From: Streptomyces sp. NBC_00443
GTDB taxonomy: Bacteria; Actinomycetota; Actinomycetes; Streptomycetales; Streptomycetaceae
DNA length: 64,000 nucleotides
NCBI RefSeq assembly: GCF_036014175.1
Contig: NZ_CP107917.1
Coordinates: forward strand, 2,232,001-2,296,000
Reading direction: 5' to 3'
The notes under the pieces are model-generated. The model worked only from the letters and a program-made list of their open reading frames with translations, had not been told where the DNA came from and did not search any database. The position numbers and the translations under genes are program-made. Of this stretch, positions 54,965 to 63,645 are shown piece by piece. Position 1 is the first letter of the stretch. Each line of letters opens with the position of its first letter.

Positions 54965-56719
54965 CTACGCCGGCTCCACAGGTGGCAATCTGGGGGATCT
55001 GCCCCGGCGGCTCTCATCAGCCTCGCGAGCGCCCTGCGGTCTTTCCCGAGCTGAGCGCGCGGTCGCTCGGGACATCAGGGTGCGGTAGCAGACCTTCCCG
55101 CTGTGCGCGAGAGGGATCTCGTCCACCACCAGGAGACGTTCGGGGTGTTTCCGGCGGGCCAGGCCACGGCCCCCCAAGTGGGTCGTGAGGTCGGACAGCG
55201 TGGGAACGGGTGTGCCCGGGACCGGGCGGATGCAGGCGCACAGTCGTTCCCCGAGGTCCGGATCGGGCACCGGGACGCAGACCGCCTCGGCCACCGCTGG
55301 ATGGGTGCCCAGTTCGCGTTCGACCTCGGCGAGACTGATGTTGAGACCGCCGCGCACGGCGATGCGTTTGAGCCGGCCCAGGACGTGCAGTCTTCCGTGC
55401 TCGTCCAGCCGGCCGAGGTCGCCCGAGCGCACCCAGCCGTCGGAGGTGCGGTAACGGGTGTCCAGTTCAGGCGCGTTGACGTAGCACAGCGGCGTCATGG
55501 GGCCCAGGGCCTCGATCTGACCGGTCCGCCCGGTGGGGAGCGGCGCGCCGTCGGGTCCGGTGATCCGGATGCGGGCCACCGCGGGGTCCGGAGTGCCGAC
55601 GCTGTCGCACGGCGGGGTGCGTTCTCCGGCCGTGTGGCAGTTCACGCCGTCCGACGAGCCGTACACGGTCACCACCGGGCGGCCGAACCGTTCACGGCAT
55701 GCCTGGGCGGTGGCCGCCGGCAGAGGGGCGCCGCTGGCGACAACAGCGCGCAACGACGATGTGTCCTCGTCCGGCCGCGCCGGGAGGTCGGCGATGCGCC
55801 GGAGCATGGTGGGCACCGCGAAGAGGTGGGTGGGACGATGCTCGGCGACCATCCGCAGCGCTCCGGCCGGGTCGAAGGCCGACTGCACGATGAGGGTGCC
55901 GCCGAGGGCGGCGAGGGTGACCGGTGTGCCCAGGGAACCGAAAGAGGAGGCCAGCGGGACGAGGACCAGGTGGCGGGGCGGCACCGTGGTGTCGGGGTGC
56001 AGGCTCCCCACGTACCGGGTACGGCCGCCGGCCAGGGCGTGATGGCTGTAGGCGACCATCTTCGGCTCGGCTTCGGAACCGGACGACACCAGGATGCGGG
56101 CGGGCCCGTACGGGTCGGCCTGCCGCGGCCGCCAGGGCCAGGCCGCGGTCAGCGAGGAGTGCAGCCCGTGCGTCCGTCCGTCACCCGGGCCGGGGGCGAA
56201 CACGGTGCGCAGATGCGGAAGATCCGCGACGGCCTGTGCCCGGCAGGCCGATGTGAGGACGGCGCCGCGGGCCCGCGAGCGGGCGAGCAGCGCCCGGACG
56301 TCCCGGTCGTCGCCGCCCGCGGGGATCGGGAGGGCCACCGAGCCGATCGCGTAGACGGCTAGTTCCGCGGCCACGGCGTCGCGTCCGTTGGGCAGCAGGA
56401 GCGCCACCACGTCCCCGTCTCCCAGGTCCTCCTGGGCGAACAGGACGGCGATCCGGCGCACTTCGGCGTCCAGCGCCGCGTAGGACAGCACTCCGGCGTC
56501 GTCCACCAGCGCCTGGCGGTCCGGGTGTTCGCGGACCCGGCCGGTGAACAGTGCGTAGAGGTCGGTGTCCGGGCACAGGCCCGCCGTCACCCAGGCACGT
56601 CGTTGGGCGCGGGGCACCAGATCCGGGAAGCGCACTCCGGCGCGTGAGGTCCACACCGGCTGCCCGCCCCGGCTCGCAGACGGGGCAATACGGTGCCGGG
56701 TCGCGGGGGCAGCTGTCAT
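54965..56719 (-). CDS. acyl-CoA ligase / AMP-binding enzyme with altered P-loop
   Basis: 584 aa adenylate-forming enzyme. The A3 loop reads ILVSSGSEAEPKMVAYSHHA, where SGSEAEPK replaces the usual SGTTGxPK. VYGSSDG, RSGDLGRLDEHGRLHVLGRLKRIAVRGGLNISLAEVE and a C-terminal LAHSGKVCYRTL with the catalytic lysine follow. An unusual loop is tolerated in some natural-product ligases, but activity should be tested. ATG 56719 overlaps the CoA transferase stop (ATGA). Confidence 0.85.
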   Translation of the reverse strand: MTAAPATRHRIAPSASRGGQPVWTSRAGVRFPDLVPRAQRRAWVTAGLCPDTDLYALFTGRVREHPDRQALVDDAGVLSYAALDAEVRRIAVLFAQEDLGDGDVVALLLPNGRDAVAAELAVYAIGSVALPIPAGGDDRDVRALLARSRARGAVLTSACRAQAVADLPHLRTVFAPGPGDGRTHGLHSSLTAAWPWRPRQADPYGPARILVSSGSEAEPKMVAYSHHALAGGRTRYVGSLHPDTTVPPRHLVLVPLASSFGSLGTPVTLAALGGTLIVQSAFDPAGALRMVAEHRPTHLFAVPTMLRRIADLPARPDEDTSSLRAVVASGAPLPAATAQACRERFGRPVVTVYGSSDGVNCHTAGERTPPCDSVGTPDPAVARIRITGPDGAPLPTGRTGQIEALGPMTPLCYVNAPELDTRYRTSDGWVRSGDLGRLDEHGRLHVLGRLKRIAVRGGLNISLAEVERELGTHPAVAEAVCVPVPDPDLGERLCACIRPVPGTPVPTLSDLTTHLGGRGLARRKHPERLLVVDEIPLAHSGKVCYRTLMSRATARSARERPQGAREADESRRGRSPRLPPVEPA

Positions 56720-58539
56720 GCGAACTCCCAGGGAGCGTGCGGGCGTGCGTGTCCGGTGGAAGGATCAGGTGGTGCGACGGCCGCCCGGAAGGCCGGGTCG
56801 CGGGCCAGAGCCGTCAGTTCGGTGAGTACGGGGGTCGCGGTCAGACCGGCCTCGGCCAGCCGTACCGTCCACTCCTCCGTGCTGCGGCGAGCGAAGCGGG
56901 CCGCGAGGTCCTCGGCGGCCATGGGGCCGACGCCGTCCACCACGCGGAGCACCGCCTCGGGGCACGCCCGGGCCTCGGGACCGAGGTACAGATGGCCGTC
57001 CGCTGTGCGCAGCGGCCGGTCCAGCGCCGTCCAGCGGGGCCGGTGCGCGGAACGGGGGACGAGAGCGGCCGCCGAGACCAGGGAGCAGTCGACGCGGCTG
57101 CCCCGGCCGGTCGCCTCCCGAGCAACCAGCGCGGCCAGCACCCCCTGGGCGCACACCAGCCCGCCGAGCACGTCGGTGAGGGTCATCAGGGAGGGGGCCG
57201 GGGGCTGGTCCGCCGGCCGTACCGCCGCGGCGAGGCCGCTGTGCACCTGGGCGAGGTAGTCGGTGCCCAGGGGCGGCGGCCGGTCGCCGAAGGCGTCCCC
57301 GAAACCGGATGCCCAGGCGTACACCAGGGCGGGGTGGCCGGGCAGCAGGTCGGACGCGTCCAGGCCGAGCCGCGCGGCTTTTCCGGGGGCCCAGTTGTGC
57401 AGGAAGACGTCGGCCTCGGCGGCCAGCGCGCGAACCATGTCCCGGCCCGGCGCGGTGGTGAGGTCGGCCTCGACCACCGGCTTGCCCGCGTTGAGAGCCG
57501 AGAACCGGGCCGAGCAGTCCCCCGCCAGCGGAGGGAGCCAGCGCATCGGATCACCGCCGGGCGGTTCGATCCGGACCACCTCGGCACCCAGCATCCGCAG
57601 GACATGCCCGGCGAGCGGGCCCTGCACCCTGCGGGTGGACTCCACCACCCGCAGGCCCGTCAGCGGCAGGACGGCACCGGAGAGCGGGACGGCCGGGCGT
57701 GGGCCGTGCACGGCGGTGTCAGGGTGCGCCCGGGCCCTGGGGAAAGGTGCCGGTCCCGGAGTGAGGCACCAGGCGGCCGGGCGAACCGCGGGGGCCGGGT
57801 CGGAGCCGACGGTGAGGAGGCTGACGCCGGTATGGTGCGCGGCGGCCCGCAGCTCCGCCAGCGTGCGGCGGCGGGCGGCCCGGCGCAGCTCGTCGGGCAG
57901 CGGGCAGACGGCGGTGGCGAACCGCTGCTGGAACGGCAGCCAGCCACGGCCGGCGAGCACGGGGGCCACGCCGAGCCGGACCCAGAACTCCCGCCACGCC
58001 AGGGGGTCGAGGGTCTCGACCTCTACTCGGGCGTCGTCGGACGTCTCCAGGGTCGCCAGACCGCCCATCGGCAGCGCGTCCGGTCCGGCCGTCGACGGAG
58101 CCGGCGAATCCGGCTCGGGCGGACCCGAGTTGTCGCGGGCCGTCTCGGCGGCGAGGTACTGACCGACCGCCAGAAGCGCCCCCTGCGCCACAGAGGTCCG
58201 CACCTCGCACAGGTCAAGGCCGCGGGCCCGCGCGACGCGGAGAGCGGTGACGCCCTCGGCGGCGAGCACCCCCGCCACCACCGAGGCGTAGTCGACGGCC
58301 AGCGGAAGCGGCCCGCCCGTCGCCCGGCCGTGGACCTGCATGAGACCGCAGGCGGCCTGTACGGCGCGCTCGTCCGGCAGGTCCGCACCGACCGGCCCCG
58401 CCCAGTCGACGGTGTACCGCGGCGTAGCCCGGCCTGGGCCGCTGGTCTCCGGCAGGTCCCGCGCGGCATGCCGCAGCAGACGGCCGGCGATCGCGGCAGC
58501 GACGTCCGGCCGGGCCGCGGCGCGCAGGTGTGACGTCAC
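56716..58539 (-). CDS. tandem-domain CaiB/BaiF CoA transferase
   Basis: 607 aa, longer than the usual 380-420. The C-terminal part is a full family III CoA transferase (LPLTGLRVVESTRRVQGPLAGHVLRMLGAEVVRIEPPGGDPMR, then TLTDVLGGLVCAQGVLAALVAREATGRG with the likely catalytic Asp). The N-terminal part holds a second, degenerate copy of the same element (DYASVVAGVLAAEGVTALRVARARG). It thus looks like a head-to-tail pseudo-dimer of a fold that normally works as interlocked dimers. Start and stop overlap both neighbours. Confidence 0.85.
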   Translation of the reverse strand: MTSHLRAAARPDVAAAIAGRLLRHAARDLPETSGPGRATPRYTVDWAGPVGADLPDERAVQAACGLMQVHGRATGGPLPLAVDYASVVAGVLAAEGVTALRVARARGLDLCEVRTSVAQGALLAVGQYLAAETARDNSGPPEPDSPAPSTAGPDALPMGGLATLETSDDARVEVETLDPLAWREFWVRLGVAPVLAGRGWLPFQQRFATAVCPLPDELRRAARRRTLAELRAAAHHTGVSLLTVGSDPAPAVRPAAWCLTPGPAPFPRARAHPDTAVHGPRPAVPLSGAVLPLTGLRVVESTRRVQGPLAGHVLRMLGAEVVRIEPPGGDPMRWLPPLAGDCSARFSALNAGKPVVEADLTTAPGRDMVRALAAEADVFLHNWAPGKAARLGLDASDLLPGHPALVYAWASGFGDAFGDRPPPLGTDYLAQVHSGLAAAVRPADQPPAPSLMTLTDVLGGLVCAQGVLAALVAREATGRGSRVDCSLVSAAALVPRSAHRPRWTALDRPLRTADGHLYLGPEARACPEAVLRVVDGVGPMAAEDLAARFARRSTEEWTVRLAEAGLTATPVLTELTALARDPAFRAAVAPPDPSTGHARPHAPWEFA

Positions 58540-59357
58540 GATCGCCCCCGGCCGAGCCGGCGGCCCTGCACCGAGTACAGGACGCTGGATGCGGCGCGGA
58601 AGGACGGGTCCTGCATCAGCCGTCCCACGCGGTCCAGGTCCTCCTGGGTCATGCCCTGTTCCGTCAGCCGGTCCCGGAGGTTGCGGGTGTGGTTCAACTG
58701 AAGTCCGAGGCCGGGGTCCTGGGCGTGCCGTACGCCGATGTGGAGGTGGACGTCGATGGCGGTCAGCCCCGCCGCCCGCACTGCCGCCGGCACCTTGCGT
58801 CCCCAGTGCGGATCGCCGCCCGCGGCGCGCAGCGCGCCAGTCTTGGCCCGCAGGAACCGGACATAGAGCGCCTCCGCCTCCGCGTCCGGGGTCAGCAGCG
58901 GCGGCTCGTAGGAGGCGTCGAGCTCGTCGATCTGCAGCAGGCCGCCGGGCTTGAGAGCGCGCACCAGCTTGTGCAGGACGGCGTCCCGGGTGGGTAGGTG
59001 CTGCAGGACCAGGCGGGCCACCACCAGGTCGTAGGCCGCCTCCGGCAGCGGGTCGCGGGCCACGTCAAGGGCGGCGACCTCCAGGCGCGGGCCGGGTGCC
59101 AGGTCGCGCGGGTCGAGGTCGGTGGCGAGCACCGAGCCGCCCGGTGCCACCCGGCCCGCCAGCCAGCGCGCGATGCTGCCGCCGCCGGCGCCGACCTCCA
59201 GGCAGTGCCAGCCCGGGCCGACACCGGTGGCCGCCAGGCGGGGCAGGGTCACCGGATCGTAGGCGGCAGCCAGGCAGGAGTGCTGGTCGCGGCTGTGCGC
59301 GGTGCCGTTTCCGAAGACCGCGTGGGTGCCCTCCCGGACGGGAGCGGGCTGGGACAC
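58536..59357 (-). CDS. class I SAM-dependent methyltransferase
   Basis: 273 aa. SAM motif CLEVGAGGGSIARWLAGRV, then LATDLDPRDL, VARLVLQHLPTRDAVLHKLVRALKPGGLLQIDE. The C-terminal half (LGLQLNHTRNLRDRLTEQGMTQEDLDR) resembles small-molecule methyltransferases. GTG 59357 has GAGGAG upstream. It overlaps the CoA transferase start (GTGA). Probably methylates the cluster product; the site is unknown. Confidence 0.9.
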   Translation of the reverse strand: MSQPAPVREGTHAVFGNGTAHSRDQHSCLAAAYDPVTLPRLAATGVGPGWHCLEVGAGGGSIARWLAGRVAPGGSVLATDLDPRDLAPGPRLEVAALDVARDPLPEAAYDLVVARLVLQHLPTRDAVLHKLVRALKPGGLLQIDELDASYEPPLLTPDAEAEALYVRFLRAKTGALRAAGGDPHWGRKVPAAVRAAGLTAIDVHLHIGVRHAQDPGLGLQLNHTRNLRDRLTEQGMTQEDLDRVGRLMQDPSFRAASSVLYSVQGRRLGRGRS

Positions 59358-59500
59358 GGTGTGGCTCCTCTCATGAGAACGCTGCCCGGCCAGGCCCGGC
59401 GTCGTCAGGTGCGGCCCGGACGGGGCCATGCGGCCGACACCGGCGGGTTCGACACCGTCGGCACGCGCCCGGTGGGCGAACGCCGGCCGGGGCGGGAGCC

Positions 59501-59534
59501 GGCCGCTCCGGCGAGACCTGTCATCGGAGCGGCC
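59501..59534 (-). terminator. hairpin between ligase and methyltransferase genes
   Basis: GGCCGCTCCG (59501-59510) and CGGAGCGGCC (59525-59534) pair perfectly over 10 bp with a 14-nt loop, 87 bp after the ligase stop in the only long gap (263 bp) of the operon. It may attenuate downstream expression. Confidence 0.5.
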
Positions 59535-59620
59535 CGGACAGCCGCCGCCGGACAGCGGCCCCGGCAGGCCGACGCCGTCGAACGGCCCGGGCCGGCCGGC
59601 CGCGTCGAACGGCGCCCCGG

Positions 59621-61203
59621 TCACGTCCACCGGCCGGTGCCGGCGGGTGCGGCGCCGGTGAGCTGCCGGGCCAGGGCCGCGCGGCGGACCTTGCCGGTCC
59701 CGGTGCGGGGCACCTCGTCCCAGGTGAGGACGGTCGGGTCGCGCAGCGCGGGCAGTCCGTGCGTGGCCTGTTTCCAGGCATCCGGGTCCAGTCGGCCGTC
59801 GGCGGTGACCACGACGGGCAGCGGGTCGCCGTCCGGGGCACCGAGGATCACGCATTCCAGGGCCTGCGGCAGTCGCTGCTCCAGTACGTCTTCGGTCCGC
59901 AGGCAGCTCATACCGGGCAGGGCGTCGACGGCGCGGTCCAGGATGCTGACACTGCCGTCGCGGTGGTGCACGCCCATGTCGCCCGTGGACCACCAGTCGC
60001 CGACGCGTTTGGCGTCCCAGCGGTCCTGTTCGCCGACGTATCCCGAAGCGAGGGCCGAGGTGCGGACGAGGAGCAGGCCGGGACGGCCGCGCGGCACCGG
60101 GCGCAGCGTGTCCGGGTCCACCGCGCGCAGCCGGGTCCGGCCCGGCACGGGACGGCCGAGCCGGCGCGCCGTGGTCTCCGCGTCCGGCGCGAGCGCGGAA
60201 CGCCGCGTGTGGAAGCGGAAGGTCAGCGGTCCGGTCTCGGTCTGGCCCCAGCCCTGCATCCACAGCGGGCGGGCGCGGCGACTGGCGGACAGGTACGCGC
60301 GCAGGGCGGGCGGGTGCACGGCGTCGTAGGTGCTGATGTACAGGCGGACGTCCCGGAAGGGGTTGTCCAGCCGGGTGGTGAGCGGCCGCAGCCGGATGTA
60401 GGAGGCGGGCAGGGCCTCGACGACGGTGGGCGGGTGGGCCCGCAGGAGCGGGTCGGCGGCCTCCGGGTCGTTTCCGGTGAGGATGAGGATTTCGGCGGGC
60501 GCGAGTGACACGACGACGGCCGTCCAGCAGAAGGTGCGTCCGTGTCCGTACGCGCTGGCGTTGGCCAGGACGTCGTCCGGGCGGATGCCGATGCCCGGGT
60601 AGCGCACCGCTTCGAAGCGGGCCAGCTTGTGCACGAGTGTCCGCGTGGAGTGGACCACCAGCTTGGGCAGGCCGGTCGACCCCGAGGTGTGATGGATGAC
60701 AAGCGGTTCGTCGTCGTGGCGCCGCACCGGTACGCGGGGCGGGACGCGTCCAGCGCGGCCAGGTGGGCCGCGCCGGACGCGACGGAGTCGACGGTGACGA
60801 CGATCCGGGCCGGTTCGCCGGCGGCGGTGTCCCGGCAACGGGCCAGCACGGCAGCGGTGGTGACCAGCGCGGCGGGCCGCAGCCGCTCCAGCAGGGTGAC
60901 GAGGTTCGCGGTGTCGAGGCGGGCGGACAGCAGCGCGGGTACGGCGCCGAGGCGGACCGCGGCGCAGGCGAGCAGGTCGTAGTCCCAGTGGTTGTCCTTC
61001 ACGATCGCCACGCGGTCCCCGGGCCCGACCCCGGCGTCGGCGAGGCGGGCCGCGGTGGCGCGGACCAGGCCGGCGAGTTCGGCGACGGTCCACCGGGTGC
61101 CCGCGCGGGGGGCGATGTCGAAGGGCCGGTCCAGGTGGACCACGGTCCGGGCGCCGCCCGCCGCCGCCTCGTCGAACAGGGTGCCCATGTCATGCGGTCG
61201 CAC
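59621..61203 (-). pseudogene. benzoate/fatty acid-CoA ligase-like enzyme (frameshifted)
   Basis: ANL adenylating enzyme, about 527 aa when repaired. Front: MGTLFDEAAAGGARTVVHLDRPF and GPGDRVAIVKDNHWDYDLLACAAVRLGAVP. The frame breaks at 60736-60739; adding one C on the minus strand restores SRPRVPVRRHDDEPLVIHHTSGSTGLPK, the P-loop. The rest is complete (GWGQTETGPLTFRFH, STGDMGVHHRDGSVSILDR, PRTGTGKVRRAAL). GTG 61203 has GGAGGAG upstream and overlaps the preceding gene by 14 bp. Confidence 0.8.
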
Positions 61204-62560
61204 GGATCTCCTCCGATCGGTCGGGGTCGGCCGGAGTGTTCCGTCCGAGCCTGCTCAGGACGCGGGACGCGGACAGCGCGCCCGCCCGGACGGCTCCTTC
61301 GGAGGCAGGCCGCAGCATGAGCCAGTCGCCGGCGTACTCCACGGCGCGCGCTGGCCGGGAGAGGAAGCCGGCGCGTTCCCGCAGGGCCTGGGGTGTGGCT
61401 TCCGGCAGACCGTGCCGGAAGGCGTGCACGAGACGGTGGCGGCAGGCGCCGGTGATGCCCGGGACATAGCGTTCCGCCGCGCGGACGAGGAGCTCGGCGG
61501 CCTCGTCGGGAGGGGCGTCCAACAGCGCGCGGACTCGGTGTGGAGCGGCCACGAGGGTGACCAGGCCCCGGCCCGCGGGGGCCCGGCCGGGGTGCTTGGC
61601 GTGGTCGACGACGACGCCGGAGAGCACGTCCTCCTCGGCGGCCGGGGTGAGCAGGATGTGCACCGGCCGCCGGGCGGCGGGGGCGAGAGGGCGGTCCAGC
61701 AGGCAGCTGACCTTCAGCATGGGCGTAAAAGTGCAGGAGGTGAGGAAGGGCTGCTCGTCGGCGGGAGCGTCCGGCCGGAGGGCCGCCGCGACGGGTGCCG
61801 GTACGGCGAGCACGGCGGCCCGCGCGGTGACCTGCCCGTCGTCGAAGCGCAGTACGGCATGCCCACCCGCGTCGGTGACCTCGCGTACGGCCCGGTCGGT
61901 GACGACCTCGGTGCCGGTGGCCAGTCGGCGGGCCAGGAAGTCCATGCCGTCGCGGTAGGTGCGCCAGGCGGCGGTGGAACCGGCCTCCAGCAGCAGGCTG
62001 ACCATGGGGGCGGCCGTCGACCGGGCGGTGTCCCAGCCGAAGAAGCAGCCGGCGACCGGCTGGAAGAGGTAGTCGTGCAGGTCGCGGTGGTAGCGGGCTG
62101 CCACCTCCCGCACGGTGGCGGCGCCCAGCGGACTGTGCTCGGGACGGTCGCCGTCGAATCCGGCGCGGCGGCGGCCGGTCCAGGCGGAGAAGGCGGCCAG
62201 GTCGAGCCGCGCCCGGGGGGACAGGCCCGCTCCGGTGACCACGGCCGTGCTCTCGCCGACGCCCAGGTGGGCGCGTCCGCCGCGCCAGACGGCCACCCCG
62301 CCGCCGACCCGGGGCACGTCCGCGGGAGTGACCCGCAGTCGGCGCAGCAGCTCCCAGGTCCCGCGGTAACCGCGGGACGGGACCTGCTCGGCGCCCGTGT
62401 CCACCGTCCAGCCCTCCTGGCGGATGCTGCGCATGCGGCCGCCGACCTGCGGCAGTTGCTCGTACACCCGGACGGCCAGCCCGGCGCGGCGCAGTTCGTG
62501 GGCGGCGGTCAGGCCGGCGATGCCCGCGCCGACGACGGCGACGTCGAGATCGGGCTTCAT
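61190..62560 (-). CDS. FAD-dependent oxidoreductase (PPOX/amine-oxidase fold)
   Basis: 456 aa. N-terminal FAD motif DVAVVGAGIAGLTAAHELRRAGLAVRVYEQLPQVGGRM, TVDTGAEQVPSRGY, and the C-terminal AVEYAGDWLMLRPASEGAVRAGALSASRVL. Fold of protoporphyrinogen oxidase, phytoene desaturase and squalene-associated dehydrogenases. ATG 62560 overlaps the UbiA stop (ATGA). With a prenyltransferase next to it, the substrate may be a prenylated ring or chain (inference). Confidence 0.88.
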   Translation of the reverse strand: MKPDLDVAVVGAGIAGLTAAHELRRAGLAVRVYEQLPQVGGRMRSIRQEGWTVDTGAEQVPSRGYRGTWELLRRLRVTPADVPRVGGGVAVWRGGRAHLGVGESTAVVTGAGLSPRARLDLAAFSAWTGRRRAGFDGDRPEHSPLGAATVREVAARYHRDLHDYLFQPVAGCFFGWDTARSTAAPMVSLLLEAGSTAAWRTYRDGMDFLARRLATGTEVVTDRAVREVTDAGGHAVLRFDDGQVTARAAVLAVPAPVAAALRPDAPADEQPFLTSCTFTPMLKVSCLLDRPLAPAARRPVHILLTPAAEEDVLSGVVVDHAKHPGRAPAGRGLVTLVAAPHRVRALLDAPPDEAAELLVRAAERYVPGITGACRHRLVHAFRHGLPEATPQALRERAGFLSRPARAVEYAGDWLMLRPASEGAVRAGALSASRVLSRLGRNTPADPDRSEEIRATA

Positions 62561-63531
62561 GCGGCGGCTCCCGTTCCGACGACGACGTTGGCCACGGTCA
62601 TCAGCACCACGCTCAGCCGGTGCACCGCGAAGCCCGTCCGGCGGGCGGTCATGATGTCGCCGCGGACGAACCCGGTCAGGTACTGACGGGCCCGCAGCGC
62701 GGTCGCCGGCAGCATCAGCAGCACAAACCACCAGGGGGCCACCCCGGCGGCCGAGGCGACCGCGCCGATGAGGAACTCGGCGACCGACAGGGCTCCGATG
62801 AAGACGGCGTTGCCCCGCTCGGAGACCAGGGCGGCCACGGTCGGGCGGCCTACGGCCCGGTCGCCGGCCACGTCGTTGGTGTTGGAGTAGACCCCGAACA
62901 TCAGCGGCCCGAACCCGAACAGCACCGCCTGCACCATCAGGAAACCGGAGAAGCCCCCCGTCACCAGGCCGTACGGAACGATCACCAGCACGGCACCGAG
63001 GGCTACCAGGAACACCTCCTGGAAACCGTGGTAACTGATCTTCAGCCCGTACGAGTACTGCAGCGACACCGCGAACAGCGCGCCCGCCGTCACCAGCGCC
63101 CACAGCGGGTGGTGCGGCGCGATCGCGGCGGCGCCCGCCCACAGCACCGCCCCGGCCGCCGCGCAGGCCCAGGCGAAGCGCAGCGCCTGGGGCACCGTCA
63201 GCGCCCCGGCGACCAGGGGTTTGCGTGCCTTGTTGCGCAGCGGGTTGTCAGGGGCGTAGTTGGCGAGGTCGCTGCCGTCCCGGAACCCGGTGACGTCGTC
63301 CAGGGCGACCATCGCCATGAGGACCGCGACTTCGCCGGCCAGGAACATCGCCATCACCAGTGCCTGGCGGGCGGTGAAGGCGCCGGCCGGGAACAGCGCG
63401 GCGGTCAGGGCGAGGAAGATGCCGAGGTAGTAGTCGTACACGTCCAGCTTGCCGAGCCGCGCGTACGTGCGCAGCCGACTGTGGCCGTGGGCGGTCGCGG
63501 CGGGACGGCCGGCCGCGATGCTGTCCGTCAT
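62557..63531 (-). CDS. UbiA family prenyltransferase
   Basis: 324 aa integral membrane protein with about eight helices. The first aspartate-rich motif is LDDVTGFRDGSD (78-88), followed by NPLRNKARKPLVAGAL. The second is NDVAGDRAVGRPT (219-231). Both bind Mg-diphosphate in the family, so the enzyme should be active on a polyprenyl diphosphate. UbiA-fold enzymes prenylate aromatic rings or lipids, and some act as terpene cyclases. ATG 63531 starts a run of overlapping genes. Confidence 0.92.
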   Translation of the reverse strand: MTDSIAAGRPAATAHGHSRLRTYARLGKLDVYDYYLGIFLALTAALFPAGAFTARQALVMAMFLAGEVAVLMAMVALDDVTGFRDGSDLANYAPDNPLRNKARKPLVAGALTVPQALRFAWACAAAGAVLWAGAAAIAPHHPLWALVTAGALFAVSLQYSYGLKISYHGFQEVFLVALGAVLVIVPYGLVTGGFSGFLMVQAVLFGFGPLMFGVYSNTNDVAGDRAVGRPTVAALVSERGNAVFIGALSVAEFLIGAVASAAGVAPWWFVLLMLPATALRARQYLTGFVRGDIMTARRTGFAVHRLSVVLMTVANVVVGTGAAA

Positions 63532-63645
63532 GGGTGACCTCTTGGGGGGTGTCTGCGTCCGAAGGGGGGTGCCGCTCGCCCGGGCAGCGGGATGGGCCAG
63601 GCGGGCGGTCGCGGGTCAACGGTGTCCGAGGCGGGCGGCCGCTCG

